Position numbers and translations under genes: made by a program. Under the pieces are notes generated by a model. The model worked only from the letters and a program-made list of their open reading frames with translations, searched no databases and was not told where the DNA came from. A DNA stretch of 23,687 bases from Fimenecus sp045632525. GTDB taxonomy: Bacteria; Bacillota; Clostridia; Oscillospirales; Acutalibacteraceae. Below, in pieces: positions 19,473 to 23,687 of this stretch (positions within the stretch are counted from its first letter, which is position 1; each line of letters opens with the position of its first letter). The stretch lies in the NCBI GenBank assembly GCA_045632525.1, contig JAZQWV010000034.1:1-23687 (forward strand). Reading direction: 5' to 3'.

Positions 19473-20897
19473 GTGAGTAAATATACTACTGAGATTAGAT
19501 TTCTATGTGAATCATTAACCGGGCATGATTCGAGTGTTGGATTTAATTCAGCTAAAGATGTTATTGAAAACGCCTGTCCATTAATTTTTGATTTTAATTT
19601 TCCTATTTTTGATGAAACATACAGACTTCCACTTGAAATTAAAATTTTAAGGCATTATTATACAAGAGAAATTAGTGAAGAAACCTATGGTCTTTGGAAG
19701 CTAAGACTTGAAGATCGTCTTAATGTAATAATGCCTTATTACAATCAACTTTATACAAGTGCTTTGCTGTCATTTAATCCTTTTTATGATGTTGATTTAA
19801 CGACAAATCATCAAGGAAGTGAAAGCGGTGCTGTTAATGAAAGTAATTCCGAAATTTATGCTAAAAGTAATACAAGGAATAATGAAGGGGTAGAGCAGGG
19901 AAGTGATACGAATGTTAAAAATGGTGATAACGCTACTGTAAGTGAAAATGACAAAACAATTAATGGTGAGGAAAGAAGAAACGATGAAAATGTTAAAAGT
20001 GGTGATAATAGCAATAAAAAGCAGATTAACGGCGGAGTAACCAATCTGCATACTGGTACTGTTTCTGATGATAGAATGGCTGAACATGTTATTAGCAATA
20101 ATGGGAGTGAAGAAAATAAAAATAATGAAAATAAAACGCATAATACTTCTGCTGATTATACGGGAGAAAATGCAAATAGTTCTAATACTGACAGACAAAG
20201 CAATACAAATACTGTTTCTAACACTGACAAATGGACTATGTTTAGCGATACTCCGCAGGGTGGAATTGACGGAATGAATGTTCCTAATTCTTCTGCACCT
20301 GCTGGTCTTGCTAATAACATGTATTTAACAAATGCTACTCATGATATAACTAATGAAACTACAAATTCTGAAACTAAAGAAATTGGCGGAAGTGTTAATA
20401 CTGGTAATGAAAGTTCAATGTCTAATGAAAGTGGAAGTGAAAATAAAACTGAAACGAGGAAAGTTATTACGGATAATGTTGAGAGCGGGAATGCTACTGA
20501 TAAAAATGTGAAAACTTATAATGAAAATAATGTTGAGAATAATAACACAAGTGAAATGAATAATGGCAATTATGTTGAGACTTCTAATGGTAGTGGTACA
20601 AGTGCTAAAAATGAGAACACAAGCGATAGAGGAAATATTAAAGAAAATTATAGTGAGGTGAGTAGTAATAATTATGATAAATTTAGCAAGAATAATGAAG
20701 AGGGTAATGAAAGTGGTAATGTTGATAAAATTGGTAATAGAGTTAGTACGAATACGGATGAATATTTACAGCATGTTGTTGGCAAAAGCGGTGGTATGAC
20801 TTATGCGGCAATGTTGCTTGAATATAGAGAAACTTTCATCAATATTGATGAAATGATTATTGAAGAACTTAGTGATCTGTTCTTCGGGCTGTGGTAA
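19473..20897 (+). CDS. Lower collar protein (gp11 type), expanded linkers
   Basis: This is a 474-residue protein; phi29 gp11 is 293. The start is GTG at 19473 after GAGGTGG (19462-19468); an ATG two bases upstream runs straight into TGA. The N-terminal 110 residues (LIFDFNFPIFDETYR, YYTREISEETYGLWKLRLE, MPYYNQLYTS) and the last 50 (DEYLQHVVGKSGGMTYAAML, YRETF) match gp11. Between them lie two long Asn/Ser/Thr/Glu/Gly-rich low-complexity stretches (about 113-250 and 300-423) around a conserved island (FSDTPQGGIDGMNVPN, then MYLTNATHDI). gp11 has a much shorter version of the same arrangement. It joins the portal to the tail knob. Confidence 0.92.
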   Translation: MSKYTTEIRFLCESLTGHDSSVGFNSAKDVIENACPLIFDFNFPIFDETYRLPLEIKILRHYYTREISEETYGLWKLRLEDRLNVIMPYYNQLYTSALLSFNPFYDVDLTTNHQGSESGAVNESNSEIYAKSNTRNNEGVEQGSDTNVKNGDNATVSENDKTINGEERRNDENVKSGDNSNKKQINGGVTNLHTGTVSDDRMAEHVISNNGSEENKNNENKTHNTSADYTGENANSSNTDRQSNTNTVSNTDKWTMFSDTPQGGIDGMNVPNSSAPAGLANNMYLTNATHDITNETTNSETKEIGGSVNTGNESSMSNESGSENKTETRKVITDNVESGNATDKNVKTYNENNVENNNTSEMNNGNYVETSNGSGTSAKNENTSDRGNIKENYSEVSSNNYDKFSKNNEEGNESGNVDKIGNRVSTNTDEYLQHVVGKSGGMTYAAMLLEYRETFINIDEMIIEELSDLFFGLW

Positions 20898-20911
20898 AGG
20901 AGAGAGATAAA

Positions 20912-23566
20912 ATGCCTAAAAATCCTCACGCTAATTTCACACCTTCGCTGGAGGGATATACTGGACTGGAACCATTTAGATTTTGGTGCCAAATGGCATT
21001 GCCCTTGACGTATGATGATAGTTTGAGTTATTATGAACTTCTGTGCAAGGTTGTTAATTATTTGAATAACGTTATCACTGATGTAAGTGCTGTTGAAGAT
21101 AATGTTGGTGCTCTTGCTAATGCTTATACTCAGCTACAGGATTATGTTAATAATTATTTTGATGATCTTGACATTGAGGAAGAACTTAGAAATGTTCTTG
21201 ACGCTATGGCGGAGGACGGCACACTTGATGCATTACTCTCTCCGATTTTGGATGAAAAACTGCCTGTTATTGTAGATGAAAAAATTGATGATGTTGTAGC
21301 GGATCAAATTGATGATGTTGTAGCGGATCAAATTGGAGATACTGTTGCGGAACAACTTCCGGGTGCTATTGCTGGGGATGTTCCTGATCTTGTGACCGAT
21401 TGGCTTGATGAAAATGTAGAGCCTGTCGGAAGTGCTGTTATTGTGGATTCCAGTTTAACAATCACAGGCGCGGCGGCTGATGCTAAAGTAACTGGTGATA
21501 ATATTAAGGCTCTGAATAATAAAGTTGAGCAGGGTGAAACTGTTGCTAATCAGGTAATATACAATAAAGAGGATGGGTCTCAGGCATATAGTTCATATGG
21601 ATTTAGTGATATAAAAACACAAGGATATGATATTGTTATAAATGGAACTACAACAGCACCAGCTGTTGTAAAAATGAGATTGTCCGACACATTAGCTTGT
21701 GGTATTTCAAATCCTTATCCGTCTGCATGGCTTGAGGATTCTACATTCACTCTAAAAAATGGGCATCAGTATATATTTAAATGGGAGATCATTAGCGGAA
21801 CACAGATTGGCAACAATCCCGTTCTTGCTGTTTATAATAGTGCTGGAGATCGAGTTATTTACAATGATAATACTGAGGTTGATAGTGCTGTAATAACTGG
21901 CGATGGTAATAAATACCTTATGTTTATTCAGTTCTCGGCTGGTAAGGGCGGTACTAATCTTAGAATTAGAGTAACAGTTGTTGATATTTCTGAAAGGAAA
22001 AAAATTGAAGATGATATAGATGAAATCAACAATGAAATAAGTGAGATCAATAGTTATATATATAAAATTCCTGAGTACAAGCAGATTGCTTTGACAAAGG
22101 GACGTTATCTTATTGGTAGCGAAAGGAATCCTGTGGGTACTGAACCCGTTATTGATAGCACAGCTGGAAAACATTGCATTATTGATGTTAATAAAATCAA
22201 AAACGGCGGTGTTCTTAAATTGAGTATTGAAGAAATAACTTCTAATGAAACTGTTGCAACACTTATAACTAATGAGGATAATCTTATTCAACAAAGATAT
22301 GTAACATCTCATTTGATGACATTCAATGCTGATACAAATAAATATGAATGTTCGCTTGAAATTCCTTCGGATATTGTTACTGTTTATTTCTCTATTTATG
22401 GTGGTAGTAATTCTATTGATGCTGTGTTTATAAAACCTGACATGGATACAATACAGGAAGATTATTATGTATCAAATGTGGGTAATGATGAAAATAATAG
22501 TGGAACAGAAAGTTCTCCACTTAAAACCATCAAAAAAGCTATTGAATTAAAAGCAAAGCGTGTTTATCTTCTTTCTGATATTTTTGAGAATATTCCTATT
22601 AGTAAAGATTTAGCAATTATTGGAAACGGTTTTACTATTTTTGGTGATGCTGAACTTAATGTTGAGGACTATAATAGTATTAAACGAGCAGAATATTCTG
22701 CTGATTCAAGAATAACGGAATGCTATATAAATAAAACGAGACCGTTGACTGAAAATGCTGAAGGTTCTTCGTGGAAAGGTAATAGATATAACATTGCCTG
22801 TTATGGCGATGACATTAAGCTGTTACCTGTTGATGATATTGCAACATGCGAAAATACTCAAAATAGTTTTACTTGGTATAACGGATATTTCTATATTAAT
22901 TCGCCTAATAGAGAAAGATACTCATATGTCGTCTACAGCTATATTATTGATATTAGTGCTGGTAAGGTTTCGCTGTTTGATACTAAATTAAAACACAGTT
23001 ATTATGATTGTTTGAGGGGCATAAATTGTTGCGTAGAAATGAACGCCTGCGTGGCGGCTTGTTCTGTAAATGGTAACTGCATTGGTATTGAAGATGGCGA
23101 ACTTAAATGTAACGATTGCGAGTGTTATTATAGCTGGAATGATGGTATAAATACACATGGAAGAGGAGATTCTGCAATTATAAATTGCAATTGTCATGAT
23201 TGCTCTGATGATGGTGTATCACAGCATGATGACGTCAAGGGTGTTGTTATTGGCGGCGAATTTTGCAGATGCGGAAAGGGCGGTATTTCGTCACCAATAA
23301 ATAGAGCTGTTGTTGATATTTATAACGCTTATGTGCATGATAATAAAGGTGGTGGAGGTGGTTACGGTATTTATAGTTCTGATGGTGTGGGTGGTGGTTC
23401 ATCTAATGTATATTTTAGAGTATTTGGGTGCGTTATTGTTGATAACAGAATTGGATTAAAAATTAACAGCAATCATGCTCTTATGTACAACAACTTCTTT
23501 GCAAGAAATACTGCTAATAATATTGATACTGAAGATGGTGGAACTGCTGTGGATTTGACTGCTTAA
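20912..23566 (+). CDS. Tail spike / receptor-binding appendage protein
   Basis: This is an 884-residue protein. The start at 20912 follows AAAGGAGAG; the open frame extends only seven codons further up. The first 80 residues (FRFWCQMALPLTYDDSLSYYELLCKVVNYLNNVI) are the attachment type common in phages of gut Firmicutes. Residues about 120-155 are DDVVADQI-type repeats, probably a coiled trimer stalk. A beta domain spans about 210-370. After a second short helical stretch and another beta domain comes a right-handed beta-helix from about 530 (DYYVSNVGNDENNSGTESSPLKTIKKAI, typical of pectate-lyase-like spikes). The C-terminal coils are Cys- and Gly-rich. It probably binds or cuts surface glycans, as phi29 gp12 does with teichoic acid. 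No catalytic residues can be named. Confidence 0.85.
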   Translation: MPKNPHANFTPSLEGYTGLEPFRFWCQMALPLTYDDSLSYYELLCKVVNYLNNVITDVSAVEDNVGALANAYTQLQDYVNNYFDDLDIEEELRNVLDAMAEDGTLDALLSPILDEKLPVIVDEKIDDVVADQIDDVVADQIGDTVAEQLPGAIAGDVPDLVTDWLDENVEPVGSAVIVDSSLTITGAAADAKVTGDNIKALNNKVEQGETVANQVIYNKEDGSQAYSSYGFSDIKTQGYDIVINGTTTAPAVVKMRLSDTLACGISNPYPSAWLEDSTFTLKNGHQYIFKWEIISGTQIGNNPVLAVYNSAGDRVIYNDNTEVDSAVITGDGNKYLMFIQFSAGKGGTNLRIRVTVVDISERKKIEDDIDEINNEISEINSYIYKIPEYKQIALTKGRYLIGSERNPVGTEPVIDSTAGKHCIIDVNKIKNGGVLKLSIEEITSNETVATLITNEDNLIQQRYVTSHLMTFNADTNKYECSLEIPSDIVTVYFSIYGGSNSIDAVFIKPDMDTIQEDYYVSNVGNDENNSGTESSPLKTIKKAIELKAKRVYLLSDIFENIPISKDLAIIGNGFTIFGDAELNVEDYNSIKRAEYSADSRITECYINKTRPLTENAEGSSWKGNRYNIACYGDDIKLLPVDDIATCENTQNSFTWYNGYFYINSPNRERYSYVVYSYIIDISAGKVSLFDTKLKHSYYDCLRGINCCVEMNACVAACSVNGNCIGIEDGELKCNDCECYYSWNDGINTHGRGDSAIINCNCHDCSDDGVSQHDDVKGVVIGGEFCRCGKGGISSPINRAVVDIYNAYVHDNKGGGGGYGIYSSDGVGGGSSNVYFRVFGCVIVDNRIGLKINSNHALMYNNFFARNTANNIDTEDGGTAVDLTA
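21284..21331 (+). repeat. Exact 24-bp tandem duplication in tail spike gene
   Basis: ATTGATGATGTTGTAGCGGA plus TCAA occurs twice in exact tandem (21284-21307, 21308-21331), with a third diverged unit after it. It encodes the repeated IDDVVADQ units of the stalk and keeps the frame. Confidence 0.85.
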
Positions 23567-23575
23567 TTTATGTGA

Positions 23576-23616
23576 AAATAAATGGTGATGAGCATATGGT
23601 TCATCACCATTTATTT
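23576..23616. terminator. Late operon terminator, bidirectional
   Basis: Two 16-base arms (23576-23591 and 23601-23616) are perfect inverted repeats around GCATATGGT. The stem core is ATGGTGATGA with TCATCACCAT, and the A/T-rich foot supplies a U-rich end on either strand. It lies 9 bases after the tail-spike stop. Confidence 0.85.
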
Positions 23617-23687
23617 GTACGAGATTTAGTTTGCATTTAGTACATGATTTTATTAGAATTTAGTACGAGAATTTAACCGAGATAAGG
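23614..23687. repeat. Right terminus: three 23-bp tandem repeats
   Basis: The motif TTAGTACGAGA-TTTA recurs with a strict 23-base period: GTACGAGATTTA at 23617, GTACATGATTTT at 23640, GTACGAGAATTT at 23663. The last copy is the partner of the left-end inverted motif at 23-33. Regular spacing of about two DNA helix turns suggests arrays of a bound protein, such as the p6-like protein, at the replication origin. Confidence 0.65.

Noticed and set aside
19797..20198. Minus-strand open frames opposite the lower collar linkers
   Set aside because: They arise from low-complexity Asn/Ser/Glu codons read in reverse; the products are Ile/Phe/Ser-rich and unlike any protein.
1..23687. Stop-codon reassignment
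   Set aside because: Genes end with TAA or TGA at consistent places with ribosome sites following, and no core gene contains an internal stop.

Overview
The window looks like a complete or nearly complete linear genome (about 23.7 kb) of a phi29-like podovirus that replicates by protein priming. Recognisable phi29-type proteins are a protein-primed family B DNA polymerase with a large terminal-protein candidate in front of it, p6-like and p5-like DNA-binding proteins, a gp16-type packaging ATPase, scaffold, major capsid protein with a BIG2 domain, tail knob, portal, lower collar and a tail spike. Low GC, strong AGGAGG-type ribosome sites, sigma-A-like promoters with TGn extended -10 boxes, and an M23 peptidase carrying an S-layer-homology segment point to a low-GC Gram-positive (Clostridia-like) host. 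No integrase, tRNA gene, insertion sequence or CRISPR array was seen. The two window ends share an imperfect subterminal inverted repeat, which fits a linear genome with protein-primed ends.

Layout: (1) 1-311, left end, an extended -10 promoter (81-108) and a structured leader with a 44-bp tandem repeat. (2) 312-4618, ten small early genes of unknown function. Six of them and the first gene's leader account for seven copies of a 107-111 nt leader element: three stacked hairpins followed by a compact H-type pseudoknot that ends at the ribosome binding site. (3) 4619-4798, a leader holding a tRNA-like fold (acceptor stem, D-like arm, T arm) whose anticodon-arm position is replaced by a 12-bp pseudoknot helix. 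(4) 4799-8862, the replication genes in the phi29 order p6-like, p5-like, terminal protein, DNA polymerase. (5) 8867-11079, a nucleotide-metabolism and small-gene block (DUF4406-like, dUTPase, NrdR-like zinc ribbon, unknowns) closed by a hairpin terminator. (6) 11113-12285, the only minus-strand gene, the packaging ATPase, followed by a 116-nt structured 3' region that is a candidate packaging RNA (pRNA). (7) 12286-12428, back-to-back promoters. (8) 12429-23566, the late operon: holin, M23-SLH peptidase, lysozyme-like protein, two small paralogues, scaffold, capsid, (terminator) tail knob, a small structural protein, portal, lower collar, tail spike, and a final terminator.

How it fits together: the left promoter would express the small early proteins, with translation of most of them controlled by the same RNA module. 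The tRNA-like leader would control the DNA replication genes. The central divergent promoters switch on packaging (minus) and lysis/structure (plus). The most novel material is RNA: the seven-copy pseudoknot leader family, the tRNA-like pseudoknotted leader, and the ATPase-linked structured RNA. All RNA folds were worked out by eye from base complementarity and have not been computed.
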